From the NCBI GenBank assembly GCA_049487715.1, contig CP150583.1, positions 416,671 through 480,670 of the forward strand: a stretch of 64,000 nucleotides of DNA, read 5' to 3'. Position numbers and translations under genes: made by a program. Source of the stretch: Pycnococcus provasolii (lineage: Eukaryota > Chlorophyta > Pseudoscourfieldiophyceae > Pseudoscourfieldiales). Positions within the stretch are counted from its first letter, which is position 1. Each line of letters opens with the position of its first letter. The notes under the pieces were generated by a model. That model had not been told where the DNA came from. It was given only the letters and a program-made list of their open reading frames with translations, and did no database searches. Shown in pieces: positions 38,449 through 47,820 of this stretch.

Positions 38449-40386
38449 ATGGCGGCCTTCAAGTCTCCTGTGTTGGGCACCTCATCCTCAACCTCATCCT
38501 CCTCGTCCTTGGTGTCGTCACACATTCACAGGTCTTCTCAGTTCCATCACAAGCTTGGTGGCTCGCGTCAGTGTGGTGGTGGTGGTGGGGGGCAACATCC
38601 AGCAGCAGCAGCAACTTCTTCTTCTTCTTCTTCTTCAAACACTTCTCTCCAGCAGCGACAATGTTTGCGAATCTCTGGAGTGTGCAGCGCGCTCCCGCAC
38701 ACAGCTGGTATGTTGTTGGGGTCTTCGCACGGACCAAAAGAGAGAAGTGCGGTTGGGGCGGCGGCGGCGGCACTCGGTGGCAATGCCGGCGGCGTTTCTA
38801 CCACCAACCATCATCTGTTTCCTTCGCAGCAGGAATCTGCCATCCAGCAGCAGCAGATGTCAACAACACCTTCTTCTCTGGGAAACGCGCCACGAAGAAG
38901 AAGAAAGCAGAAATCTATGCAGGACATATCCACGTTGCGTGCGGCTGTCGACACAACCACGACGACGCCCACGTTCACACTCGCAGACACGTCGACAGAG
39001 CTTCCGTCGACATCCTCGTCAACCGCCGTCCAGAACAACAGCGACTACGACAGCGTTCCCGTCGAGTGCAACGGCATACCTGGGCGGTTTCGCGTGCGCG
39101 ACTCGTCCGTGCGGTGCCTTTGCATAGACTGCCGCGGTGCGATGAGGTACACGGCAAGCAGGTGGGAGGCGCACTGCGGGCGTGGGAATAGCCGCAAGTG
39201 GCGCATGACGGTGCGCGTCACGGAAACCACGCCGCCGAAACCCATCGGAGTGTGGCTTTCAGACAACAAACTCGACGACGTGTGCCGATCAGCAGGACCT
39301 GGACGACCCAAGGGGTACCCCGCCTGGAATCGAGGCGAACCCATGTCGTCGAGCCACCGCGATGCCATTGCAAGCAAGCTGCGCGAGAAGTGGAAGGACA
39401 CGGAGTTCAGGCAGAGTGTCATACAGGCTCTGCAGGGAAATCCCGCGTGGAACAAGGATGTGCCCATGAGCAGGTCGCACCGAGAGGCCGTGTCCGCCGC
39501 ACACAAGAAGCGCGCGAACGCCCTTCGCGTCTTCAAGCAGGTGCAGGCAACTCTCGTCAGCAAGAGCTTGGACGCGTACGACGACGGCGAGCTGAGCGAC
39601 GAGGTGGCGACGTCCGCCGCCGTCGCCATTGCGGGAAGCCTGCCCGACCCGGTCCACGCGAACGTGCTCGAAGAAAGCACGAGCGATCTCTCAAGCAAGC
39701 AGTTTGCGTACACCATCATCGAGAAGAGCCAGCCGTGCCTGCCGTACCAGCCAAGCGACAAGGCTGTGGAGACGACCCAAAAAGCTCTTCAGAAAGGAAA
39801 GTGGAACAAGAAAGATCGTGCCGTGGTGACGCGCGAGGTGAGGAGCGTGCTGCGCGCGTACCGAGACATGCACGAGGAGCTCAAGCCGTGGACGACGCAG
39901 TTCGAAACGCGGTACAGGCGCAAGCCCACGATGACGGACGTCGAGATGGCGGGCATGCCCTGGCTCGTGGAGAAGTTTCGCAGGTACGTCACGCTGCGCA
40001 GCCAGCTGTTTGAGCACGGCGCGCGCGGCGAGCTGAGCAGCGAGCAGAGCATGGGAAAGCTTAACGCGAACAAGAGCGCGAGGGCGGCGGAGCGACCTAA
40101 AGATAATGCGGACAGCGCAGTCAAGAACATGTTCAACGACGTCGACGGCGGTCCTGGAACGCATGCTGTGCTTCGCGCTCTCGAGTACCAGGAAGTGAAG
40201 GGATCGATGGAGCGTTGCGAGGATGGAGATCTCTGCCAGGATGTCTTCAAGAGCATGTCGAGCAACCCCGTGTCTTACTCGAGCGCGTCTTCGCCATCGA
40301 ACGATTCTGCGAGCAGGCGTGTGCACAACGCGATGCAACGTGCGGCGGAGTACAAGCGAAAGGTGAACCACAACGCGTCCACTTGA
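38449..40386 (+). CDS. SAND-like domain plus NUMOD3 repeat protein
   Basis: Start MAAFKSPVLG in a CCATGG context gives 645 residues; an upstream ATG at 38308 would add 47 Pro/Ser residues. The N-terminal 230 residues are Ser/Gln-rich. A SAND-like module at about 245-310 reads VECNGIPGRFRV, VRCLCIDCRGAMRY, SRWEAHCGRGNSRKWRMTV, matching the plant pattern of a Cys cluster, a W-E-x-H core and a K-W-R end. Two NUMOD3-type motifs follow: GYPAWNRGEPMSSSHRDAI and GNPAWNKDVPMSRSHREAV. NUMOD3 is a DNA-contact motif first seen in homing endonucleases and also present in plant nuclear or plastid proteins. No nuclease domain is present. A nucleic-acid-binding regulator is the likely role. The C-terminal half is helical and charged. 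Confidence 0.75.
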   Translation: MAAFKSPVLGTSSSTSSSSSLVSSHIHRSSQFHHKLGGSRQCGGGGGGQHPAAAATSSSSSSSNTSLQQRQCLRISGVCSALPHTAGMLLGSSHGPKERSAVGAAAAALGGNAGGVSTTNHHLFPSQQESAIQQQQMSTTPSSLGNAPRRRRKQKSMQDISTLRAAVDTTTTTPTFTLADTSTELPSTSSSTAVQNNSDYDSVPVECNGIPGRFRVRDSSVRCLCIDCRGAMRYTASRWEAHCGRGNSRKWRMTVRVTETTPPKPIGVWLSDNKLDDVCRSAGPGRPKGYPAWNRGEPMSSSHRDAIASKLREKWKDTEFRQSVIQALQGNPAWNKDVPMSRSHREAVSAAHKKRANALRVFKQVQATLVSKSLDAYDDGELSDEVATSAAVAIAGSLPDPVHANVLEESTSDLSSKQFAYTIIEKSQPCLPYQPSDKAVETTQKALQKGKWNKKDRAVVTREVRSVLRAYRDMHEELKPWTTQFETRYRRKPTMTDVEMAGMPWLVEKFRRYVTLRSQLFEHGARGELSSEQSMGKLNANKSARAAERPKDNADSAVKNMFNDVDGGPGTHAVLRALEYQEVKGSMERCEDGDLCQDVFKSMSSNPVSYSSASSPSNDSASRRVHNAMQRAAEYKRKVNHNAST

Positions 40387-40534
40387 TCCCATCCCAAAAA
40401 AATTTGAATTCAATTCTTATCATAGTACTACAACAACAACATCAACCCCGGTAACAGAAAAAAAGAAAATTCCTTTGTCGAACATAAAAACATGCATGTG
40501 TTACTTGCTTGCCTGCCGCATGCCTGCGCTTGGG

Positions 40535-41194
40535 CTACGTGCTCATATCGCCGCTGCCGCCGTCGCTCGCCTCGCTTTCACCCACGGAAGGTAAGTTCAA
40601 CGTCATCGTCAAGTAGTCGCTCTTGAGTTTCTTCGTCTGCTCGTTGACGCTGTTTACGGCGTGATTTTTCATGTTTGCAAACGAAAAGTAAGTTTCCACG
40701 TACGCCTCCCGCGTCTCAATGATGCGCAGAGCTGCAAGCTTGAGGTCCATCTCTTCGCTCTTCAGCAGACCTTCGATCCACGCGCCGCTGTCCGTGAGCG
40801 GGCACTCCTCGAGATACTTGGTGATTTTCGTGTACACGGGGCTCCTGTGACGCGTTCCGCTCATTTGCTCGAGCACGATGCGTATGGAGACGAACGTGAA
40901 GAGGTTGACGAGCGCGTTCGCCGCCTTTTCTTCGGGCGAGATTCCTCCAAAGATGAGTTCAGGCACGTACAGGTCTCTTCCCTTGTCCGGTTCCTTGGAT
41001 GCGTTCAACGCCGTATGTCTTCTTGCGTACGACGATGAGCGGGTGATCACCTGGTTGGCCTTGCTGTCGCTTGTAAGGGGACTTCTAGCATTGACTTGCA
41101 AGCGGTTTCTTCGCGGGGAGGGTGGCAATCTGTGCACGTGAGCGTGAGCGTGCACGTGAGCGTGGGCGTGGGCGTGAGCGTGCGCGACGGACAT
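40535..41194 (-). CDS. RbcX-like Rubisco assembly chaperone
   Basis: RbcX dimers stabilise newly folded Rubisco large subunits. Start MSVAHAHAHA is the first methionine outside telomere-like repeat sequence and gives 219 residues. The N-terminal 65 residues are His/Ala- then Arg/Ser-rich, compatible with a transit peptide although the His/Ala run is odd. The folded part at about 85-175 has the RbcX helices: EEKAANALVNLFTFVSIRIV, the EQM turn, YTKITKYLEECP, GAWIEGLLKSEEMDLKLAAL and the family mark RIIETREAYVETYF. The match to eukaryotic RbcX is by pattern from memory. If right, the organism is photosynthetic. It is divergent from the 5-phosphatase gene. Confidence 0.75.
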   Translation of the reverse strand: MSVAHAHAHAHAHVHAHAHVHRLPPSPRRNRLQVNARSPLTSDSKANQVITRSSSYARRHTALNASKEPDKGRDLYVPELIFGGISPEEKAANALVNLFTFVSIRIVLEQMSGTRHRSPVYTKITKYLEECPLTDSGAWIEGLLKSEEMDLKLAALRIIETREAYVETYFSFANMKNHAVNSVNEQTKKLKSDYLTMTLNLPSVGESEASDGGSGDMST

Positions 41195-42013
41195 CCCGAA
41201 GGACGAGGGGGTTGGCAGGAAACAGGGAAAAGCTGAAACTGAAACCAGGAAAATGGCGCGTCGGACGCGAGCAGGCAGCCTAGGTGGAGGACGGCACGAG
41301 GAAAATCTTGGGCAAGGCGCGGGGGGAGCGCACCCCTGGAGAAACCATAACCCTAACCCTAACCCTAATAGCCCTAACCCTAGCCCTAGCCCTAACCCTA
41401 ACCCTAGCCCTAAGGTTCGTGCGCTCGCCCACGCAGCCCCTCCCAAGATATTGCTGGGTCATTTGGCGTGTTCCCTGAATGCGTTCCCACCATGAATGCC
41501 GACACGGCACCCAAGAGAACTTGTCCTCGAGGAAAGGGGCGCGATGCGCTATGGCTGACGTCAGCAGCAGTCCGCCATCGCCATGGTGAGCATTTCTGTC
41601 TTCTTGCTCGTGTGCACGTCCGTCGCGATGCTCAACTTTGCGCGCTCCAATCTCCCTAATAAAGTAATAAGGCAAACCTTGTCTTGCTTGATGAATGCTT
41701 TATTACGAAGATGGCGGGGCCGCGAACGGCGAACATCGAAGTGAGCGAACTTGCACCGGTTGCGCGCGCCACCTTAAGGCTGAAGGAGCGGCCATGGCCC
41801 GCCGCGAACTTAAGAGTTGATGCGACGCGTGTTTTCGCCCTTTCATTGAAGAACTTTTCTCCTGGTTATAGGAATGCCGTTATTATGAGTGCCGGAGCGG
41901 GATCCCAAAAATGAAAAATCCCCCCTCCGTTGTTTCCCTCCTAACCCTAGCCCTATAACTCCGTCCCCTTCATTCGTTTCTCCCAGTCACGTCCCAGTCA
42001 AAAACACGTCGCC
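41195..42013. promoter_or_regulatory. Divergent RbcX/5-phosphatase 5' gap with telomere-like tracts
   Basis: CCCTAA and CCCTAG units span 41347-41413 (about 150 bases upstream of RbcX). A shorter CTAACCCTAGCCCTA tract is at 41941-41955, about 58 bases before the 5-phosphatase ATG. Both promoters of this pair therefore have their own tract. No other gene is seen. Confidence 0.65.
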
Positions 42014-43840
42014 ATGGCGTCAGCAGCGCAGCAGACGCACAGAGCTGGCCACGTTGTCGTGCACTGCGCGACGTGGAACGTCGGCAACAAGCAGCCGACG
42101 CGCGCATCCATGGACGCGTGGCTCGCATCCGCGCGCACCGCGGATGTCGTCGCGGTTGCGGCGCAGGAGGCGCACTTCACAACGCGCGATTCATCCGCAT
42201 CCGCGTCGTCGTCGTCGTCGTCGTCATCTCAGACGGGTAAACGTCGCGTCAGCTTTACGGAGTCAATAGGCGCGACGCTTGGGAAAACGGGCGGGCGACT
42301 ACTAGGTGCAATTGGCGGCGGACTCGCGGGTGGACTCATGGCTGGACCTGCCGCACCCGTTGGTGCGCTGATGGGCGCAGCTGCGGGATTCTATAGCGGC
42401 GGGGAGGTGGCTGGCGAGGAGGAAAGCCGCGTTGCGTGGTTCAACGCCGTGCACGCATCACTAGGTGGAGGACAGGAATTTGACGAGCTGTGCCGAGAGA
42501 CGCTGCTTCAGATGCGCCTCCAGGTATTTGTTCGTGGAAGAAGCGCCGCAGGCCTGGTGCAAGGTAAGTGCGAGTCGAGCTACGCAGCCACGGGCTTGCT
42601 CGGCGTCGTGGGAAACAAAGGTGGTATTGCCGCACGCGTCATGATCCACAACACGAGCATAATGTTCGTGGCGTGCCACTTGGCGGCGCACGAGGGAGCG
42701 GAGTACCGCGCTCACCGCCTTTCGAATCTGAGGGAGATCCTGTCCACAGCCACGGCGCTCGGGCCTCTGGCGGTGGAGCTCGGGGGAGACGGACACCTGT
42801 GTTCTTCGTACACCTTTCTCATGGGCGACTTGAATTTTCGTCTGCACGAGTCAACGCTGAATGCCGCGCTCGATGAGGCGGGAATGAAAGACGCGTCTGG
42901 CACTGCTTGGGATCGAACATCTGCCATCGCGATACGCGGTACCGCCTCGCAGCGTGCGGCGCTATTTCGCGCGGGCGACGAGCTCCTGCAGTGCATGGCG
43001 ACAGGATCATGTCTGCAGGGTTTCGCGGAGGCTCCCGCGGCATTCGCACCAACGTTCAAGCTGTTAAAGGACGGCTCCGGGTACAATCCCAAGCGCCTGC
43101 CTGCGTGGACCGATCGCGTGCTGTGCCACTCGCTTCCCGGCGTTCGTCAAAATCTGAAAGTTAGACGCTACAGCAGCGTGCTAGTGCCCGACACCACTTC
43201 CGATCACATGCCTGTCGTGTGCTCATTCGAGGTGCCGTTGGCCGGGTCGTCCGCAAGTGGCGAACGCCCGAGTCGTGTCGTCGTGCGACTTCGCGACTGT
43301 TCAGCGACATTTCGTCTCACAAGTGAGATTATGAGCTCGATGGGTGGCAGCACAGGAGGAGGGTACTTTGCATGGCTCGTGTACGCCGTGGACATGAATG
43401 TTCCACACCCGGAAGCCCTTCTAGGAATTTGGCCTTGCGCGGCATCTCGCAAGCTGCCTCAGACGACGCAGAAGTGGGATGGCGAGATGCCCGGCATGGG
43501 TCTGCCGATTTGCGGCGGAGTGCCGGCATGTGAAAGCAAGCATCTTCTGCTCTCGCTCTGCTGGTACGCGTCGTGGCCGCCGCATGAAAAGGGAGGAACT
43601 GTTGCGTCGGCACGTCGCGCGGCGGCGGCAGCGAGCACCACAGCATCCATGATCACGAGCGCAACACGGACGCTCGGAGGCACGAGCGCTACTTGCTTTC
43701 GTCTGTGCTCGTCCATGCTATCTCTTCGGAGTGCATATGAAGATCGTGGGCAGTGGGCAAATTTCACCTCGACGTTGTCACAAAGTGGCGAAGTGCATGG
43801 AACGTGCTCAGGGAAGGTGAGCTTGAGTGATCGGACGTGA
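42014..43840 (+). CDS. Inositol polyphosphate 5-phosphatase with glycine-zipper insert
   Basis: Removes the 5-phosphate from inositol phosphates or phosphoinositides. The 608-residue product keeps the exonuclease/endonuclease/phosphatase core: CATWNVGNKQPT, VAVAAQEAHF, GNKGGIAARVMIHNTSIMFVACHLAAHE, FLMGDLNFRL, FKLLKDGSGYNPKRLPAWTDRVL and TSDHMPVVCSFEV. Between the first two core motifs is an insert with a serine run and a Gly/Ala-rich segment (GGRLLGAIGGGLAGGLMAG and onward, about residues 95-130) resembling a glycine-zipper membrane hairpin, not typical of the family. A beta-rich C2-like region (about 415-520) follows the catalytic domain. The insert may dock the enzyme on membranes, which is inference. 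Confidence 0.9.
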   Translation: MASAAQQTHRAGHVVVHCATWNVGNKQPTRASMDAWLASARTADVVAVAAQEAHFTTRDSSASASSSSSSSSQTGKRRVSFTESIGATLGKTGGRLLGAIGGGLAGGLMAGPAAPVGALMGAAAGFYSGGEVAGEEESRVAWFNAVHASLGGGQEFDELCRETLLQMRLQVFVRGRSAAGLVQGKCESSYAATGLLGVVGNKGGIAARVMIHNTSIMFVACHLAAHEGAEYRAHRLSNLREILSTATALGPLAVELGGDGHLCSSYTFLMGDLNFRLHESTLNAALDEAGMKDASGTAWDRTSAIAIRGTASQRAALFRAGDELLQCMATGSCLQGFAEAPAAFAPTFKLLKDGSGYNPKRLPAWTDRVLCHSLPGVRQNLKVRRYSSVLVPDTTSDHMPVVCSFEVPLAGSSASGERPSRVVVRLRDCSATFRLTSEIMSSMGGSTGGGYFAWLVYAVDMNVPHPEALLGIWPCAASRKLPQTTQKWDGEMPGMGLPICGGVPACESKHLLLSLCWYASWPPHEKGGTVASARRAAAAASTTASMITSATRTLGGTSATCFRLCSSMLSLRSAYEDRGQWANFTSTLSQSGEVHGTCSGKVSLSDRT

Positions 43841-43905
43841 AGTGAATTTTCAGGGAAAAAAAATATTTTCTGATATTTACACATTTGCGTTTTGTTATTT
43901 TCATT

Positions 43906-45759
43906 TCACGGCCCGCTGTTCCGTATCTTTGTCTCAGCCGCATCAAAGAATTCCATTGCACGGGCAAGACGGTCAAGCGTTGCATCAGCATTCCTGCGAT
44001 TTGACGCAAGTGATGCCATGCGTTGCTCCAACGCATCTAAGCGAGTAAGGAGCGACGTGGCATGCTCGTCGATCTGACCCGCGACACCTCTCGCGTGTTC
44101 ATGTAGGGCGTCGAAAATTTCGTGTGACGCTTGAACATTCTCCAGCAGCGTGTTGCCACCCATGACGACATTTGTTTGGTTGAGAACTGCCTCGAATGCC
44201 TCTGTAAATTGTGGCTGTGGACGCTGAGATTCTTCTGTAACGTCGCGCATCTCCTGCTCCTGCTCCTTTTCCCCTCCCCCCTCCTGAACCTGAATGAAAC
44301 CCTGATCTTCGTCATCCTTCGCCCCGTCGCGTTGTTCTCCCCCATCCAACTTTCTCATTATGGCAGCAAGTGCTCTTCCACTTGCGCTGGCGGCGAAGAG
44401 CGTCGCCTGCCAAGCTGTCAAGCTTGACAACTTTGACAAACTTGCCAAGATAGCAAGCGCAGATGCGACCTGGGTCGTGGCAACACGACTGATGGATTTC
44501 TGCACTTTTTTGATTTCGGAGCACACTTTCTCGTCATCATCGCACGCGTTGCGATTCCGTATTCCCGTCGCGGTCACACGCTTTGGCCCAACTGTCGACA
44601 CGATAAACCCTTTGAGCGCAGAAATGCGAGCATACACACCTGGAAGCTTTTGAACTCCGCATCCGACTCCCCACGACGTGATGCCGACTTGGGTCCACCC
44701 AGTCTTCGTGTACGGCGTTCGCAGCAGAAGTGGGCCTCCACTATCACCAAAACATGCGTCACGACCACCCGTCCGAACGAAACCTGCGCATATTTGCGTA
44801 TCTGTATTCAGGATCTTGCTCTCGAGCATATCTTCAATGACACCTGTCAACTGCGTGGCATTGGAAAAGCACACCTTGTTAGGAACAAAGGGCATTGCCA
44901 CCTGCTGCATGGATGCGGTACCGAGGGGTATGTTAGAATCTGGATCGTTGTCCACGTCAATATCTTGTCTGAATGCGGTATCTCCCCAGCCGACGGCGAT
45001 TGTGGTGGAACCTAGCAGAGGAAGCAGAGGATCGAAATTCAAGTCCACACGAGGGAACGTCGTTGGCGTTGCCAATCGCAGCAACGCGATGTCGAAACCT
45101 TGCCACTCCACCGCCGTGAAGCGTGGGTTGCAGACGATTTCTGACACCTGGATGGTCTCCACCCCCGCGGTGTTCGGTGTATTCGCGGTCCACAGGTTGT
45201 ATGCTCCCGCGCGCACGAAGAAGTTGAACGGGTTTGGCGTAGTGAGCGAAAAGCCCGCAACAGTGTTCGCCGTAATTGTGCGATTGCCTGTAAATGCTCG
45301 GCACATGCAGTGAGCTGCCGTTAGAATATAGTCTTCGGAGATGATGGTTCCTCCACAGATGTGCTGGTTTACGCCACAGTTCTTTAAACACGTCGGTTTG
45401 TCTAGCATGTATTCAGGGAATTGGGAAGCGTCCAGATCACCAGGTGCGCAGCAATTTTTATCTGCAATGCTCACGGCGAACGGAAACGCGTTGAGCAGAG
45501 CGGGCGTTCCTCCAACGATTTCCATGTTAACGTCGTCGTCGTTAGCAAGACCAGGTTCGTTTTCGTCGCCGTAATTTTCGTTTGCGTTGATCGCGAAAAC
45601 TTCTTCATATTGTTGTGGGTTTGTGATGACAATGGGAGGCGGCGCATCAATTGGTTCCTCTTCTATGATGATGAACGCCTCAGCACTGTGGTAGACCATA
45701 TTTGCATGCATGCTTGCGATGGCCACCAAGAATAGGACTTGTGCAAAGAAGAATCTCAT
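43906..45759 (-). CDS. Secreted trypsin-like serine protease with C-terminal coiled-coil tail
   Basis: Start MRFFFAQVLFLVAIAS is chosen because it opens a signal peptide; ATGs at 45784-45786 and 45781-45783 lie in frame upstream. The product is 617 residues. An acidic propeptide precedes the activation site IVGG at residue 81. The triad is His150 (LTAAHC), Asp223 (DIALLRL) and Ser340 (FGDSGGP), with Asp334 giving trypsin-like specificity for Arg/Lys. The fold ends near residue 395. About 220 further residues form an Ala/Glu-rich tail with coiled coil at the end (LLTRLDALEQRMASLASNRR). Such a tail is unusual for S1 proteases and might oligomerise the enzyme. It converges with the 5-phosphatase gene. 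Confidence 0.9.
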   Translation of the reverse strand: MRFFFAQVLFLVAIASMHANMVYHSAEAFIIIEEEPIDAPPPIVITNPQQYEEVFAINANENYGDENEPGLANDDDVNMEIVGGTPALLNAFPFAVSIADKNCCAPGDLDASQFPEYMLDKPTCLKNCGVNQHICGGTIISEDYILTAAHCMCRAFTGNRTITANTVAGFSLTTPNPFNFFVRAGAYNLWTANTPNTAGVETIQVSEIVCNPRFTAVEWQGFDIALLRLATPTTFPRVDLNFDPLLPLLGSTTIAVGWGDTAFRQDIDVDNDPDSNIPLGTASMQQVAMPFVPNKVCFSNATQLTGVIEDMLESKILNTDTQICAGFVRTGGRDACFGDSGGPLLLRTPYTKTGWTQVGITSWGVGCGVQKLPGVYARISALKGFIVSTVGPKRVTATGIRNRNACDDDEKVCSEIKKVQKSISRVATTQVASALAILASLSKLSSLTAWQATLFAASASGRALAAIMRKLDGGEQRDGAKDDEDQGFIQVQEGGGEKEQEQEMRDVTEESQRPQPQFTEAFEAVLNQTNVVMGGNTLLENVQASHEIFDALHEHARGVAGQIDEHATSLLTRLDALEQRMASLASNRRNADATLDRLARAMEFFDAAETKIRNSGP

Positions 45760-46364
45760 CTTGTTCGTTGTCGCAGCAATCATCATCGCCGTGCGCACTT
45801 ATATCCTTCCTTGTGCGCCGTGCGCCGCCAGCAGCGTATGGCCTCGCGAGTATGTGCAGGGCAGAGACGGCGAGCGGCGTGTGCGTTGATTGCACTGGCA
45901 ACGCACACATCTGAGTTATTTATTTACGCGTGCTAGGAGGCGAGCAGTATACGACGAGACATGCGAGCGCGTTTGGGGAGGGTCGCGGGGTGCGTGACAA
46001 CTGGGGCCGGGGAGGAGGCAAACCGGGTGAGGGTCTCGAGGGTTAGGGTTAGGGTTAGGGTTACCTTGAGAGCATATCATCCAACCCCGAAAATGAATCG
46101 CATCCTGGCCTCGGAGTTCTACCGTAACCCCCAAATGGGATTCTTTGTTCGTCGTCCCCTCTTTGCATTTGCTCTGCTGAGGTGGGTCGGTGCTCGGTGC
46201 TCCCCTCCCCCTCCCCTCCCCCTCCGCCCCCTCTCCTGCCCTCTCTCTCTCTCTCTCTCTCTCCCCCCCCTCCTCATCACTCGCCCACCTCCCCTCGGCC
46301 ACCTACCTACCACCTTTACCTGCCCACGCGCACGCCACCCTTGCACTCACTTGTGCCCGGCAGC
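45760..46364. promoter_or_regulatory. Divergent protease/acidic-protein 5' gap with TTAGGG tract
   Basis: A perfect GGTTAGGGTTAGGGTTAGGG tract lies at 46041-46063. A CT/CCCTCC microsatellite at about 46200-46275 lies 90 bases before the acidic-protein start. No gene is seen. Confidence 0.65.
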
Positions 46365-46550
46365 ATGCGCCTGCGAACATATGCGACCCTCCTGCTGCTC
46401 GCCTTCGTGCTCGCGCTATCCATAACCACGAACTCGAACTCAGGCGTGCTCGTAAGCGCACAGACGTCCGACTCCGCGTTGACGGACGAAGAGTACGATA
46501 TCCTCGAGGCGGCGGAGAGGGAGGTGGACTCCACCAAAGAAACGAACGAG

Positions 46551-46582
<32 letters not shown>

Positions 46583-47170
46583 CGACGACGACGAAGAGGA
46601 GGGGAGGAGGAGGAGGAGGAGGAGGAGCAAGAGGATGGCGGTCTTAAGGCGAAGGCGGAGGCGATGATGGCGGGGTTTGCGGGAGGACAAGCGGGTGCGG
46701 CCAGCGTGGGAGCCGCGACACACAAAATGCACCCACGTGCAAAAGAACGGCTTGCGGATATTAGCGAACAGCCTGTCGACGAAAGCACTGGTGAGCAAGA
46801 CGACGACTTGCAACGTGCGAGTCGTACCTTGCAGTCTCAGCCTGAGAAGGACGAAGCGGTAGATACGCCTTCACCCAACTCGAGCGACTCGGAGGAGGGA
46901 ACGTCGACTGACGAAGCGGAGAAGGCGAAGGCGCGCGAGGCTGCACTCAAGCGAAAGGAAGCCGAGGCGGCTGAGGCGGCATCCGCAAGACAAGCGGAGG
47001 AGGAACGGCGGCGGAAGGGTGCGCCAGTGGAAAAGGAGGCGCCGAAAACGGTGCACGACTACTGGCGTCCCAAGCCGCCGGAACCTGTTTTCGCCGGCGG
47101 CTTCTACAAACGCGAGCTCTACCGCGGCGGCGCTGGACAGCGCAAGCCTGATCCGTTCCGTGGCTTTTAG
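46365..47170 (+). CDS. Secreted highly acidic protein, one frame break
   Basis: The signal peptide MRLRTYATLLLLAFVLALSI is followed by Glu/Asp-rich sequence. The first frame turns into an implausible Arg run after GAAGAGGAG at 46593-46601 and stops at 46667. The frame shifted at 46602-46603 instead continues the Glu run and reads EQEDGGLKAKAEAMMAG straight into the open stretch ending at 47170. Losing two G there, or gaining one base, restores about 267 residues. The second part is charged and helical (REAALKRKEAEAAEAAS) and ends with a distinctive block VHDYWRPKPPEPVFAGGFY and PDPFRGF. I do not recognise the family. The GAG repeat is a likely site of assembly error. Confidence 0.6.
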
Positions 47171-47379
47171 CCCGCGCTTTTTACTCTCAATCATCACGGA
47201 AGAAACGGACGAGTCGCGTTTTTTTTTAAAATTTCATATTTACATGCTTACGTTTCAAAGTCTACGCGTTCTCTCCTTGACGTCTCAGGACGATGCATAG
47301 CGTTAATTCGACGACCAAGAAAAGAAAGCGGAGAAATAAGAAAGGAATGATACACAGTTGCACGAAATCGAGTGTTCGT

Positions 47380-47577
47380 TCATACCTTGGATGCGTGCGT
47401 CGTCGTCGTCGCCGCCGCCTCTTTCCTTCGCGTTTCTCTTGTTTCCACCTCCTGCTTCTTGCACTGTTTGTACAGGTCCTGCATGTGCTTGCACTTGGCG
47501 AGGTCGTAGCCGTTGGTCTCGAGGCACTTCATCGACGCCTCGTACGCGTCCTTGCAGTAGTAGTGGCTCAGCGGCAT
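47380..47577 (-). CDS. Twin CX9C (CHCH) mitochondrial protein, COX23/CHCHD7-like
   Basis: A 65-residue protein starting MPLSHYYCKDAYEAS. It has the twin C-x9-C pattern: CKDAYEASMKC and CKHMQDLYKQC, separated by ETNGYDLAK. Such proteins are oxidised in the mitochondrial intermembrane space by the MIA pathway, and several assist cytochrome c oxidase assembly. Size and loop length suit COX23/CHCHD7 best, but other CX9C proteins are possible. The C-terminal tail is Ala/Thr-rich. A GTATGA sequence overlaps the stop, so an additional 3' exon cannot be excluded. It is divergent from the Rab gene across 243 bases. Confidence 0.8.
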   Translation of the reverse strand: MPLSHYYCKDAYEASMKCLETNGYDLAKCKHMQDLYKQCKKQEVETRETRRKEAAATTTTHASKV

Positions 47578-47820
47578 GACGAGTTCCGAGTCAGTCCTGA
47601 GAGGAGGAGGGCTCAGGGAGGGGGAAGAGAAAACCCATCGAAGAATCCCCCCACATGGGGTAGGAATGCCTAACCCCGAACACGGGATGCGAAAGATTCC
47701 AATAAGAGAAGAAGAGAGAAAACGGAACCCAAACCCTCCTCCTCCTCCTCTCCGCGTCGCCTCTGCCTCCCTCTCCCCCTCCAAGCAGCTGCTAATCCAA
47801 CACCAAAACGCTATCGGGCC

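Noticed and set aside
41195-41446. N-terminal extension of RbcX reading GLGLGLG
   Set aside because: This is translation of the telomere-like tract, so it is taken as promoter, not protein.
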